Of a stretch of DNA of 64,000 nt, positions 51,501 to 63,789 are shown one piece after another. The DNA comes from Tribonema minus. Taxonomy: Eukaryota; Sar; Xanthophyceae; Tribonematales; Tribonemataceae. The position numbers and the translations under genes were made by a program. Every line of letters starts with the position of its first letter. The stretch's first letter is position 1. The notes under the pieces were generated by a model. That model saw nothing but the letters and a program-made list of their open reading frames with translations, was not told where the DNA came from and ran no database searches. The stretch covers positions 1 through 64,000 of the forward strand of contig JAFCMP010000041.1 of the NCBI GenBank assembly GCA_017506865.1, read 5' to 3'.

Positions 51501-54500
51501 ACTTCAACTTCAATGATCCCTGTGTTACCTTCACCACTGCAGTGCCGGAAGAGGGCACTCAACACACACTTCAGAGCGGCAATCGCGGGCATTGCTGCAG
51601 CATGCCGGCCCTGAGCTGCCGCTGACCAAACACCTTGAGAAAAGCTACACAAGCTCGTACACAGCTCCGATGTTCTCTGGCAGAACGAACTTCAAGAGTG
51701 AAGAGGCATCACACCCTTACACTCAGAATGTTATGCGCATGCCTGATCGCTGCCATCAACACCAGCAGCAGCCGCATGCAAATCACAGTTCTCCATCAAA
51801 GAGGGGCGCACACTGTTTCGACCATTGCTGTGACGATTATGGAACCCACTGCTTCAAGAGTGAGGTGGGGCACACTTCACCTATTGTGGTGCTCTTACCT
51901 GATCGCCACCATCACCGCCGCTGCCGCCGCCTGCGTGTGCGTCACTGCAGTACTCCGCCACTAGCTGCTGCACGCCCGCCGACACCTCGCCCCACGCCGT
52001 GCGCGCTTGCGCCAGGTGTGCCTGCGCGGGGTGGGGGGCGTAAAGCACGGGGCGTCGAGCGACTATTATTATAGCGAACTATGAGCACACATAGTGATGA
52101 ACTCGCAACTTCAGTTCAGAACACGTGGGGGATAATGCCAGAGATGAAGTTCACGAGGTTCTGCAGACACTTTTGAGCGATGACGCGCACTGCAGAGTGA
52201 TGGTTCAAACACGTGGGGAAGATTGCCAGACGTGAAGTTTGCACGGCTTTGCAGAGACGAGTTTCCGACCGCGCCTGCGTGTGGTACGCGCACAGGGGCA
52301 CAAAGCCGAGCAGCGCTGATGGAGAGCACCACTCGGCACACATCAATCATCGGTTCATCTGTTGAGCTGCGTGCGCCCTAGGGTATGCTTTGACGGCTGC
52401 CTGATTCTTGATGACGACGCTTTCGGCGCAAAGGGCTGATGGCACAGAGATCGATTGAGCACTTGAGCGGCCGACTTGTTACCCAGATCATTTGCACCTC
52501 TACCCTTACATACTGCCAGGTTGCTTGAGACGAAGCAACAGTGGATTGCTGATCCTGCAAGAGACGCTTGAAAGCAGCATTTGCAGATCGCTGCGTAGCA
52601 TGCGGGATGACCGTGTGGATGAATTGTGCAAAGGCGCATTACCCTTAGCAACAGCTGCAACTTAAACAACTAGCCTTCCTCGTAATGCAAGTGCAACCAG
52701 CGGACGGTCTCTCCTCAGACAACACACAATCTTCACAGGTGCACTGTGGCAGCAAGCGGTCCTTCTTAGACCGCCACATTCAGAGGCGCCCACAAACGCA
52801 AGCACGCAACACGGCCAACACTCAACAACTTCAACAAAATACACTGTAAACTTCAACAATGATGCTCCTGCTGCGAATGGGGATTTTCATGGCAGTCTCG
52901 CGCACATGAAAAGAACGGTGCGACTCGCAACGTGCCACTACCAGCTGCACCTTCAACAGCCACCAGCAGCCCTGCTTATGTCAGAACCTGCGTGAACAGC
53001 AGTCCCGCCCGGAACTTGCTTCTTCGGACCGCAATCTTCAACAGTACCAGACAGCTCTGTGCATGCGGCGTTCGCCGCACACGCACCTGGAAGGACCGGT
53101 GCATTCCCGGCACGCCGCTACTCATGCTCCACCGTCACACAGTCGAGCAGCGTAGCTTTGATGGCACACACAGTGAACTTCAACAGTGATGTTTGCCAAG
53201 GTGCTCCCACTGCGAACAAGGACGTCATGACGGTCTCGCGCACCTGAAGGGACCGGTGCAATTCGCAGCACGCCGCCACCAGCGTGCGCTCTCGTTCCAC
53301 TGGCACGCAGTCGAGCAGCGTGAACACACTGTCAACTTCAATAGTGACGTTCGCGAGGGAACTGCAAATAAGCATGTCATGGCAAGTCTCGCGCACCTGA
53401 AAGGAGCGGTGCGATTCGCGGCACGCCGCCACCAGCGTACGCTCGCGTTCCACCGGTACGCAGTCGAGCAGCGTAGCGGGCGGCGCGGCAGATGGCGAGG
53501 GCGCCAGTCGTGGTGCCAGCGACGGGTGCAGTGGCACGCCGCCGAGCGCTGCCAGATCCGTCTGCCGCAAGTGGGGTTAGGGTTTCAGGTCAAAGATTGG
53601 TGTTTGGGGTAAGGGTTCAGGAATCAAAGTGCAGCAGATGGGAGGAGAGTCACATCTGCAAGCGCTGTGAAATCTGCGGCCTGCCACAATTGGGATTGGA
53701 AGTTGAAGGAATAGAGTTACAGCAGCTTCTTATCGATGTCATGAGTGCTAGGTGCAGCAGTGGTCAGGGGGGTTAGTAGCGAAGGTACAGCAGGGCAAGA
53801 AGTCTCGACACAGAAGACACGAGAAGCTGAAGGGGATGGTTAGCAACGAAGAGATTTCCCTGTATAGAGCGAAATGCAAAGGAGCAGCTGCAGCCCTTAT
53901 GCACACGCCTCAGCTGCCGCACAAGCCCACTGCCAGCAGTTTCCGGCTGTTGAGCACTGCCGTTGTCGTCAGCTACCATTCCACACACTTGCGTGCTCGC
54001 TTGCAGACGCATGCGCTGCATCACGTCTCATACCGCTTCACGCGCAGCCATCGGCGGCGCACCACTGCCGCCAATGAGCATCACAACGCTGTTAATGAGG
54101 GTCAGGGTTAGGGGTAGGGTGTAGAGCCTGAAGAGACCTTGCCTGCTCACTGAACGCTGCTTCAACCGACATTGACGCCTGTGTATGAGTGAGCGCATGC
54201 AGTCAAATCAGACACTTCAACAACTGCCGCGCCTGACACCACCAACACGCACACACACACGCCAAGCAGCACACGCAGCCCACAACAGTCGCCAGTGCTG
54301 CCAACAAACCTCAAAGCTGTCGATGAGCGCCTGGTGCCGCCCCTCCTGCTCACTGAGCGCTGAGGTGACCTCCTCAAAGCTGCTGCCGAGTGAAGTCGCG
54401 TGGTCCGAGAGGTTTGACACCGCGGCCGCGAGCGCGTCGCGCTGCGCGCGCGCCTCTGCCCAGCAGCTGTTGCGTCAGTTACACACAGAAATGAAGTTGG

Positions 54501-57500
54501 GTGAGACTGCTGCTTAGCATTTGCGTTTGAAGATCACAGGGCACATGGCAAGCCCAAGAGACAGTTGGAGCAGTCGCGCTCATGAGGCAACTACTAGAAA
54601 GGACGACGTGCCTCGCAGTTCTGCCACTGGTGGCAAAATGAATTAGCCACTGGTGGCAACATGGATTAGCCACGGGTGGCAAAATGGATTAGTGGCAAAA
54701 TGGATTAGCCACTGGTGGCAAAATGGATTAGCCACCGTGGCAAAATGAATCAGCCACTGGTGGCAAAATGTGGACAAACGTGACGGTGGCCGAGCACCGA
54801 CATTTCAAGCATCATCGCCGCTGCGCTGCCTGCGCCCGCGCTTACCTCTCGCACTCGGCGCGCCGCTGCTGCGCCGCCGCCGCGAGCACCTGCCCCTGGT
54901 TGAGCGCTGTCATGAACCAGCGCTCGTAGCCGGCGAGCGTGCTGAGCAGCGGTGACGCTTTGCTCTGCGCAAGATTTGCCGCCGCGGTGGCGAGTTCTGG
55001 CGGCATCTCGCCCGGTTCTGCACAACGAAAGGCGCAGCGCAGACGACATGCAGTAGTTGGGAACCATTCCGTGAGGCACAGTGGTAGAGGTGCAGCCAGT
55101 GTCATTGGGATGGTTTGGTGAGCGCAGGGTTCGGCGCGTGAATCGGTCAGAGTGTGGCAGGTGCGATGGCATCAGCAGCAGCAGCAGCAGCAGCAGCTGT
55201 CAGCACGCATTGGAGGCCGCTGCGATCTCATCTTGCACAACGCTTACGCCTGTCCTTAACGATGCGCATGCGCATGCGCAACAGGCCCTACACTTGCCAG
55301 GTGCGGTAGGGGGCATGTTACTGCGCATATGAGCACATGCAGTAGCGCTCAGCACGCAGGTGCAGCAGTGCTCACCAGGCACAATGAGCCTCCCACACGA
55401 GAGGCGCTTCAGCTGCATATGGCTGACGCGCTCACATGCATTTCGAGTGCAGCCTTGTACCTACTGGTGTGAATGAGAGCAAGTGCAGAGCGGCAATGAA
55501 TGCTGGCGCGGTGCCACAGGGTATGCGCATATGCGGATGTCAGCAGTGGCTTTCTGCGCATTCAGACCAAACACTGGTGTGCCAAAACTAGCAAGAGAAG
55601 GCAATGGGGGCGCGCACCGCGCCTGCGCGCCTGCGCAGGTGCTCTGAGCAATGGCAACAGCGGCCGTTGCGCACGTGCTCTAGCCATGAAGGCATTCGGC
55701 ACATGTACCATAAGCACAAGCGTGTCTACTAGAGCAGGGTGCTGGGCCGTGCAACAGCAGCTGCCTGCAGGCGTGTCAATCGGTGGTGATCTCACCCGGG
55801 TGCCTCACGTCTGACAGCGCTCATGTACTTTTCAGTAATTCTCGCTCAGTGCGCGAGAACGCCCACATGAATGGCATCTAAATTGAAGCTTGCTGTACGG
55901 AATTTACATGTCGTGTGACAGTCTGAAAGTGTATCAATGACAACCACTCAAACGACGCCGCCGCCAAATGGCGATGTACCATTGCTTGATGCGCACGTAA
56001 ATTGCGCGCGAAGAACCCCAATACAGTCAAACACCAAGTGCGCTAGCAGAGCGTGCACCTCAACACCAAGCGCCTCAATCCCCATGGTACTTGTCACTGT
56101 GTCTCTCACTGCTCATCGACGATCAACGATCACCCTGAAGGGCGTCACCATCCAGACCCCCCCCCCCCCCCTCCCTATCAACACACCTGTAGGTAAGACG
56201 ACGGCGGCCGTCCCCGCGTGCTGCGCTGCAGCGCCAGCGGCGGCGGCGGCGGGCGTGCTTTCGCTGCTCATGAGCAGACGCCGGTCGTAGAGGAAGATGC
56301 GACTGCCGGGCGCGAGCGGCGCGCGCGCAAACGTGGCATCAAGCCGCTTGTACCGCGGCCCGCAGAGCAATATCTGTTGAGGCAGGGGAGAGGGGGTACA
56401 GAGCAGGGGGGAAGGGTCGGAACCAGGGGGACGGGAGTGCGCAAGGGTGGGGGCTGGGGAGGCGCATGCACTGGAGAGCTGGTGTGTGCCTGGTGGCTAC
56501 GCTGCAGCAGTTCTGAGTGCGGTGTTGCAGTGATGATCTATGACCTGATGAGAGCGAGCAGCGTGTGTAGTCGAATCGCAAGGCGCAGCACACGGCGATC
56601 GCAATCGGTACTGGAGCATGCTTACATGATCTGCGGCCTTGTTGCGCACCTGCTCGGACCTGCTGGGAGCCACGTCGCACGACGTCAACTGTACACTTCG
56701 GTCCTCATCCAGTACATTCAGCGCCTGCACTCTACTGCTGTCCTTCAGTAGGAACTAGGGCGGCCGCACCCCACTCCAGCAAGTGTGTTGCACTTGTGAA
56801 CGTGCAGGTGAGCCCAGGGCTGAGCCTGAGGTCTGAATCGTACTTTAAAGTATGCCATAAAGCGTGCCCCAGACTCACTGAATGTCAAAGCGCAATGGCT
56901 GCCGATTTAAGCATCGATCAAATGTCTAAATGGCAGTCACAGATATCGTAACTGTGCGTGCTCACCCCCCCTTCCCCGCTTGCGCCATCAAGTGTTGTGT
57001 AGGAATGCATGTGAAGGGCACAATGCCTGATTGTGATGTTGGCAACCAACACAAGTACAAGGAAACCCGTGCGCTGTGCCAAAGGGAGACAACCACATCT
57101 GCCGCTTGCAACACCGCACCACAAGTTGTACTGCAGGCACTTCCCCGATAGGGCGCCACACTGCAGGGCAGTGATCATGAGCTTGCGCACAGGCCCCACT
57201 GCCTCATCTGTCTGACGAATGAGGACTCTGCGTACATTAAGGTATGTAGCGAGCGGCGCAACCGCAAGCGACCCAGCGCGGTGCTCATTGTCACTGCGGT
57301 CGTCAACATGACACACGATGGCAAGCACTCACAAGCACAGCCCTGTTGGGACTGGACTGCATGCGTACATGCGCATGCGCGCGTGAGCGGAGCACCTACA
57401 CAGCAGCGCTCGGCGCTCTGCTTGCGCTAAGCGGCTGACACACAATGCGCTCCCCAAGCACATCTAGCGCTGCTGCTGCTGCTACCAACTGAGGTCCGAA

Positions 57501-57995
57501 CCGACAGCTGTGCTGACGCAGTGTATCAGGCATGAGCAATTGCTACTGGCCACAGCTTCCTCGTATCGTGTAAGTGTCGCGATGAGCTCTGGGGATTGAC
57601 AGTACAGACACCATACCGCGGAGGCACAGAGGGTGCTCTCGATGTCAGGGGCCTGTACATCGACCATGCTCCCAAGTTGCAAGGTTATTTGCAGACACAA
57701 ATAAGTGCAGTGTAAATGACAAGAAGCTGATGGTAAAACTGTTGCGCGCTGCAGTGTTATTGCAACAAGGTCCGACCTGCCGCGTTCGGAGAGATCGTGC
57801 AGGATCAAATATCGACATGGTGCGCCAGGATATGTGTTTATATCGAATAGCAGTGCACCAGCTCTGACTGACCTGATCTTCAGGCGCCACTCGTGCCAAG
57901 GCAGCGAGTTTGGCCTTGAAATGCTGCACGTGTTCCTCTCCTGGTCCCAGCACAACGCTGTGCGTTGCACCAGTGTCCGCCGAGGTCACGAGCAT
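45529..57995 (-). CDS. ATG11: ATG11/FIP200-like selective-autophagy scaffold
   Basis: Thirteen exons on the minus strand: 57995-57873, 56373-56187, 55017-54846, 54466-54310, 53561-53397, 52021-51899, 50986-50849, 50397-50284, 49753-49565, 48497-48249, 47763-47526, 47052-46419 and 46030-45529. They total 2991 nt, or 996 aa, and all phases close. ATG11/FIP200 bridges the ATG1/ULK kinase complex and cargo receptors at the phagophore. Residues 1-85 form the ubiquitin-like N-terminus (PEDQILLCGPRYKRLD, RIFLYDRRLL). 104-270 match the ATG17-like region (LAGYERWFMTALNQGQ, LHPSL, LLDCVPVER). Helical segments follow. 457-539 include the RR..F.....NLP block, 630-680 a coiled coil, and 883-996 the C-terminal claw (IAFRDFAVGDLALFLP, GRVIMVDRQ, NPYNTTAGQEYYVL). 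The start is the first ATG in exon 1; an upstream stop lies in frame. It is shorter than plant ATG11 (about 1150 aa). Exon edges are duplicated in several introns. Confidence 0.87.
47748..47885. repeat. Tandem copies of the exon-11 acceptor edge
   Basis: The first ~25 coding bases of ATG11 exon 11 plus its acceptor and branch region (47748-47800) recur at 47823-47885 in the upstream intron, about 75 bp away. The shared words are GCAGCGCTTGGTCCTCCTG and GAGAGCACGCG. Confidence 0.85.
48085..48770. repeat. Copies of both edges of ATG11 exon 10 in its flanking introns
   Basis: The 3' edge of exon 10 with its donor (48247-48290) has a copy at 48085-48115. The 5' edge with its acceptor (48470-48540) has a copy at 48680-48770. 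Both copies keep the splice-site words (CACCTGATC and GCACCTGCTCTCACGC on the plus strand). Confidence 0.82.
49158..49512. repeat. Copies of the exon-9 donor edge in intron 9
   Basis: The 3' end of ATG11 exon 9 and its donor (49560-49640) recur downstream in the intron at about 49441-49512 (long copy) and, shortened, near 49158, 49247 and 49335. Each keeps AGGTGACTGAACTGCTCC. They are separated by AACTTCAACAAGC-type filler. Confidence 0.87.
52896..53322. repeat. Copies of the exon-5 donor edge in intron 5
   Basis: About 85 bp of the 3' part of ATG11 exon 5 with its donor (53390-53480) recur at 53238-53322, 53090-53155 and, decayed, 52896-52952, spaced about 150 bp. The nearest copy still encodes the LLDCVPVERERTLVAAC motif in the same open frame as the exon. 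Confidence 0.9.
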
Positions 57996-58140
57996 GCTCA
58001 CAGGCCCTCCCGTGACCGTCTGCTCAAAAGCGGAAGGATTCCGCGACAAGCGTTTACGTGAGGTTCTCGATGCAGGCTACGAGGCACAGCCGGCAGCAAG
58101 ATGTCCACAAGATGAGCCGCGTGTCTGTCGCCTGAACAAG

Positions 58141-61100
58141 TCATCTTGATGTAAAGTCATCACTCACCATTTGAGGCCCGCCCCACGACATCGCAGCTGC
58201 GGATTCGCCAGCTGAGTACCACCTACAATCCCTCCTCTGCCGCCAGTTCTCCTTGTGGTACGCTCTCTGCCTTCGCTCTTCAAGGATATATTTACGACAA
58301 GGAAGTTGACGCTTCCGTCCCCCAAGGTGCTGCTGTTGCGTCAACCTGCTCCAATATGAGCCGTGATACTACCAGGACATTATGTCCTCTGCGCCGAGCC
58401 ACCCGCGCAAAGCTGCTTCCTTGCGCGGTGAGTCACGAGCTCGAGGCAGCGAGCTGTTGCTCGCGGGGGGGGTCGATCCGACGGGGATCAGTCTGCGCAT
58501 ACATGAAGCGACAGCCAGGTTTTACACAAGAGAAAAGCTCAGTGCAGACTTACTTCGCTCACGGCTACCACCTAGTAGTTCTCTCTTGCATTGCAGAACA
58601 TCGGCAATTGCACACTGCCGTGCACGATGTGATTATCCGTGGCAGTCAAGTGCAGAACCTCATGACAGCTGCACTTGTCTGCTCGGGACAGCTTTATCAT
58701 GCTACATATTAGACAATGTACTCATAGATCATAGTTGTACAGGCCCCAGGTGTAATGCATTCAATGCATACAGTCAACAAGAAACACAGGCACAATACCA
58801 GTCAATTGGTCAATATCCACTGTATTACAATACAAACGATTCATCCATGCACAGCGTCTACAGGCGACTGCGTGTGCGCATCGCTCAGTTTTCAAATACT
58901 ATGGGTCTCACAACTCCTTACTACTAGTAGTGTCCAAGTGCATGCCGCGTCGGTTGCTGCTACGCCATCTCGCATCGAGTAGACTGAAGCGCGATGCATG
59001 GCAAACGACTCAGGCGGTCTGACATCTACAATGCGGTGTGGCGGGGCAGTCAACACGCTGCGCCTTGGCAGCTACCTTACATCACGTGACAGATACATAC
59101 GCGATTTGGCAGAAACCGCGTTAGAACACAATGAGGGGCCTTTGCCTTGTGGCACAGAAACATGGCCCGGCATGGACACACTGCGCGTGGCGCGCGGAAG
59201 GTGACCATGCTGGGCACTGCCCCAGTGTACACGTGATGCTAGCTCTGAAGTACCACACCTAGCAAAAGGGGACCGCCTGCTGCAGGAAGGCGTGTATGAT
59301 GTGGCTGATGCTAAACGAGACTGACGGAATGGACAGTGCCTGTAAGGACTTTGTGCAAGGGGGCTGCTGTAACGGTCAAACTGTGTGCGGTGCGGACGCT
59401 CCAGAACTGGGCCATGCCGTCGGTCATGTCTGCGCACCATAGAGCAACGACCACGGCAACGGCGTGTTCAGCTGCACACAAGTATGTAGACATGCCACCT
59501 GTAACTATCAGCTTAAAAGCAGGTGTATGTTGCTGGGATGATCGTGGTTGCCCTCGTGGCTCACACAGCCCGTGACATCATTGTGATCGGTGTGCCATCT
59601 GCAGCGCCCACTCTTGTTGCACTGCACAGACATGAGCTGACTGCCGTACAACAGCGTCAAGCATGGCATCGTGCTTTTAACAATATTGCCTGTAACCAAG
59701 GGCACTGGGCGCAATCAGCTGCATCTGGGTCCATTGCACACAGCGCGCGTCATTCGCTTGTGACGCGTTTGGGGTGCACGCCTACTTGAATGCGCACCCC
59801 CGGGTTGACAGGGCACCACAACGTAAGCCTATGGTTGCAATGCGATGAGCATTGAACACCATCTCCTTGCTCATCTCATACACACACGTACAATGTCTTC
59901 CAAGAATGTACACCTCTGCACAACCCTGTTCATGAGTGCACCGTGCGTGGTATAGCTTCCGCTGCCTGCAGGCGGATGCAGTCTAATCCCTTGCGAGCAC
60001 GAGCATGCACATTAGAATCTGGTGTAGAGCACTCGGCGACATGCGCGTTATTCCAAGCATCTGTAGTGCTCACCAGCGGGTGCTCAAAGGCAGGGCGCCA
60101 GGCAGATGCCGCGAAGCAGCGCCGCTTTGCTGCGCACGAGCCACGCCCATCCGATCCAGACCCTGTGCGGCAGAGCGCTGCTGGGACAGTTCCAGGAACT
60201 CGCCTCAGGAAATTACCATTTGCGCCGCTGACGTCCCACAACACCGTGTCGCAAGCGGGGCTTCGCACAAAGGAACCGCCATCGCCAGTGGTCATTGATG
60301 TCAGGCTCGATGCCCAGGGGTCCACTGGGGCATCAGCAGCAACTTCAAGTGCACGCTTCAAACAGCCGCGTTCAGCCTGCAGCAGCGCACCATGCCTCTC
60401 AGTTCTGCTGCGCCGTTCATAAGCATTGGCAGTTCTGGAAAGTAGACGGAGGTAGCACATTCGTCACAGCCTGTTTCCACAGCTGTGCCTTGTACTTTGC
60501 TGCAAGGCACTCTGCTGCCACAAAGCCGGTGCATGTTTAGCACGTTCCTGAAAGTTTGCTGATCCACGCACCAGTGACTCAGCAGCAGTGTCCTGATTAG
60601 CTTGCATCAATGCGTACACTGTCAAACAACAGTCCCACAAGGAGCACGCGACTTTCTCACTGGACAGACACTGTGGCTAAGCGGCAGGCCTCCTGTTGTG
60701 TAGCTTGATCATACAGTTGGTGTCTCACAGCATGCGCATGGTCTCATTGACACTTGATAAGAAAGCTGTGAGCTGGGAAGCAGCACAACAAATCTGAAGG
60801 CAATACGTCGCCTTGATAGTTGTGACGGTACAATCAGCGACACTTGATCTGCACATGATGGGTATCCTGTGCTTGGAGCAGAGAGATCACCTGTGAAGGC
60901 TCGCCACCGCACATGGACAATGGCCGATGAAAGCTCATCGCTTCAGGCGCAGGCCGCTCACTGTGCTCGTGCGTCCACACCTCACTGGCCAGTCGCTCGT
61001 GCTGCTGCTCCCTCAAGTGGGTCTGCTGCTGCTGGAACTGCAACTGCCTGAGCAGGTTTTCGATGACCTGGGGGTCAGGTAGGTGCTGCAGAGTCGCATT

Positions 61101-61996
61101 CATGGTGCCGGTGGCAGTTGCACCTGCATCCACATCCATGGCACAGCGGTCGAACTCCACTGGAGATGCAGGCGGCACCTGCAAAGTGGTCAACATTGCA
61201 AACAACACCAGGATCCTGATTAGGGCCTATTCATATTTTTGAGTGCCTTTGCTATATCACTGTGACGTGGAATTTACGCAAAGCCGTAGGAAGCACCGAC
61301 TCGCTCCCCGCCCCAAGATGCGAAGCCGGTTGCGGTGACTGACCTTCAAGTTACCGTCGTTGAGGCCATTGTACCAGCCGGCCTCTCTAGCCTCGATGGT
61401 GACCCACATGCTGCTGCTGCCGCTGCGGGAGCGATGCGTCGTATAGTCCGTTCTGCGCCGTCGCAGGAGCAACGCCGCTCGGCGCCCCTAGTTCAGTTGC
61501 TTGCGGACCCAAAGAGAGGGGCTTTCGCAGTCGGCTTCGCAATTGGCCCTGGTCGATTGCCGTCAACACAGCAGGGAGTCTGAGCGGAGAAGCAAAAGTA
61601 TGTCGACACCTCAAGATCCGTCAGGACAGGCTCGCTGTGTGCCTACGAATCACACAATTTTCTCTTCAACTTGAAGTGACCTAACGTTGCCAAAGTGGAC
61701 TGTGAGTGGACTGTGTCCACGTCAGCAGTGAGCGTACTGAGACGTCAACAGCTGCAGGCATCTGAAATGCATACGCACGCGTGAAGCAGAAACAATGTCA
61801 AAAATGGAGCCACTGTTGTGCATTGCCTTAGTTGTAAGGAAGGGCCCTATTCTCATATGCATGCTTGTGCACTGCCGCACCTGCGTTCGAGTGCTGCAAT
61901 TTTCGCTGCCACATTGTCGAGTACCAGCTTGTCTTCGAGCCGCGCAATGTAGAACAGCGACCGGAGATACGGCGCCACCTCCGAAGCGTCGATGTC
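58141..61996 (-). CDS. Unidentified multi-exon gene (partial model)
   Basis: I do not recognise the product. Three consecutive exons have matching phases and clear splice sites: 61996-61881 (VAPYLRSLFYIARLEDKLV), 61452-61344 (MWVTIEAREAGWYNG) and 61178-60891 (Gln/Glu-rich helix around LLRQLQFQQQQTHLRE). A probable last exon is 58333-58141, rich in basic and aromatic residues (ERRQRAYHKENWRQRR), ending at TGA 58141. Exons between 60891 and 58333 and upstream of 61996 are not resolved; an open frame at 60460-60080 (LQAERGCLKRALEVAADAP) is a candidate. It ends only about 145 bp before the ATG11 start, so its 3' end and the ATG11 promoter are close or overlapping. The linkage of the last exon to the first three is tentative. 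Confidence 0.5.
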
Positions 61997-62122
61997 CTGG
62001 AACATCGATCAGCACAATGCGGTAATGAGTGACACCATCTGAAATGCATACGCACGCGTGAAGCAGAAACAATGTCAAAAATGGAGCCACTGTTGTGCAT
62101 TGCCTTAGTTGTAAGGAAGGGC
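61761..62122. repeat. 85-bp direct repeat flanking an exon
   Basis: 61761-61845 and 62038-62122 read as identical, offset 277 bp, one on each side of the exon at 61881-61996. The pair lies in the introns of the unidentified gene. Confidence 0.92.
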
Positions 62123-63703
62123 ATAACATTCAATACACCGCAAGTTTTTTGCTTCCACAGACCTGTTTGTTGCACATGGCAGTAATCCGTAAAGGACACA
62201 CGTGCAGCTCTATGAATCTCGCAGTTCAGTCATACTGCCTTGGGGCTTTTCCTATCCCCAAGATACTGCGCCAGCATCACTTGAGCTTTGCATTGTCACT
62301 GTGCCGAGGTCGGCTGGTGCTCAGCACTGTGTAGACATCCACGAATGCGCCTCCCACAACAGAACAAACCTGCACGGTATATTTATTGATTATGAAAGAG
62401 TGCATTGTGCATGTTGCTTCGCAAAGGTGTACATGTCAGGGCTGACCATGGCGTCAATCACTGATTGCCACTGCAAAGCCACAGAGTATTGTCAGGCACT
62501 CTACTTGAGCAACCCTAACCTTGCCCTAAACCTAAACCTAACTTTAACCCTGAGCTTTCTCGTTTTGCATCAACCCTGTTCACTGCGCCTTGACTCACCA
62601 CAGGATGCTGCACACCCCACCCAGCCTTTCGCTCACTGCTGCCAAGCGTGGGACAGCAAGAACACGCTCGACACTCCGTGCCAAGTAGCAGCAAAAGACA
62701 AGGTGCTCTGCTATCCAGTAGCTCAGCAAACAGCACATGAAAGTATCTCTGAAAGCCCGCCAGAATCAAGCGCCTAACAAGAGATGCCCTGTCATTGGCT
62801 GCTGGAGGAGGCAGACGATCCAACACGCTGTGCGTGAGACCTGCCACTGCCACCAATGCATGCATTCAACAATGGTCATGCTGTCCCAAAGCGGCAAGTG
62901 GAAGAAAACGTTGCTCAGTGTTGTGATTGCCTGGCATCTTGGCTCTGCCGGTGTACTGACTAATGGTCAATGCAAAATTGATGCTGAAACAAGCACGGAC
63001 ACTACGCGCAGCAAGCAGAGTGCTTGCAGCATATAATTGTGACAAGCACACTCACATGGCCCTGGGCCCACCTCCAAGCTCACCGATCAGTGCTGCACAT
63101 GTTCGTTCCTGTCCACCTTCCTTGCAGTAAGAGAAGGCGAGCTTCAAGTGCATGTGCATGAGAAAAAACTCAACAAAACTCAACTTGCTTGAACAACAGC
63201 ACATCAGAAGACGCAGCGTATACACATTTATGAAAACCACAGCAGGACACACACATTGCGGGACCATGGCAGCAACATGTCAGTGACACCGGCGGCTTTC
63301 CGAGCCTACCGCAGGACCTGAAAGCCAAACCTTCCTGCACTCAGACCTTTCTAAGCACACGCCAATGACAGTAAAATCCCAGTGTGCGCAGAGGCGGCAG
63401 ACATGTGCGAAGTTGAGAGAGCACAAGAAAAGTGAGTACTAGACCAGGGTGTAAAAGTAAATTTTATTTTTTTTCACGTGTGCAGCAGCAGCAGTGCTGA
63501 CACCGGTGTTACGTGGTGAACACAGCAGCAGCGCTCATCAGCCCCGCGCGCGGTCCACTCACCCCAGCCCCTCCTTTTCACAAACGAGAAAGTGGAGCGG
63601 GGAGGGACGTAACGCAGAGCCGAGTGCCGCCTCTAGCTGACCATGCACGCCCGAAGGGTTGAAGATGAGTGGGTCTATACAGCGGTGGTGGTGGCTAGAG
63701 TGC
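62123..63703. other. Intergenic or intronic stretch with telomere-like words
   Basis: No exon is firmly supported. 62512-62545 holds CCCTAACC and CCTAAACCTAAACC telomere-like words. A donor-like GTGAGT (minus strand) near 62595 and an open segment at 62740-62825 might belong to upstream exons of the unidentified gene. The 3' UTR of GAPDH should lie at the right end. Confidence 0.4.
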
Positions 63704-63789
63704 TTAGACGGAGACGCCGGCCTTCTTGTCGGCCTTTGCCATGTAGCTCATCAGATCAAGCACACGCTGGCTGTAGCCCCACTCGTTGT
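63704..63789 (-). CDS. GAPDH: Glyceraldehyde-3-phosphate dehydrogenase, last exon
   Basis: The minus strand encodes the C-terminal 27 residues of GAPDH, beginning NEWGYSQRVLDLM, the conserved end of the catalytic domain, and ending in KKAGVSV and a TAA at 63706-63704. The exon starts after a good acceptor (CGCCTGCGCAG) with two bases completing the preceding Asp codon. Earlier exons lie beyond the window or across an intron of at least 200 bp, since 63790-64000 shows no GAPDH sequence. The enzyme oxidises glyceraldehyde-3-phosphate in glycolysis. Whether this is the cytosolic or plastid form cannot be told from so short a piece, although it lacks the CP12-like tail of plastid GapB. Confidence 0.9.

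Noticed and set aside
57482-57870. Minus-strand ORF in ATG11 intron 1
   Set aside because: It shares sequence with exon 1 in another frame and has no recognisable domain or splice support.
59930-60460. 177-aa minus-strand ORF
   Set aside because: Part of it may be an exon of the unidentified gene, but I could not fix splice sites in phase, so it is not listed separately.
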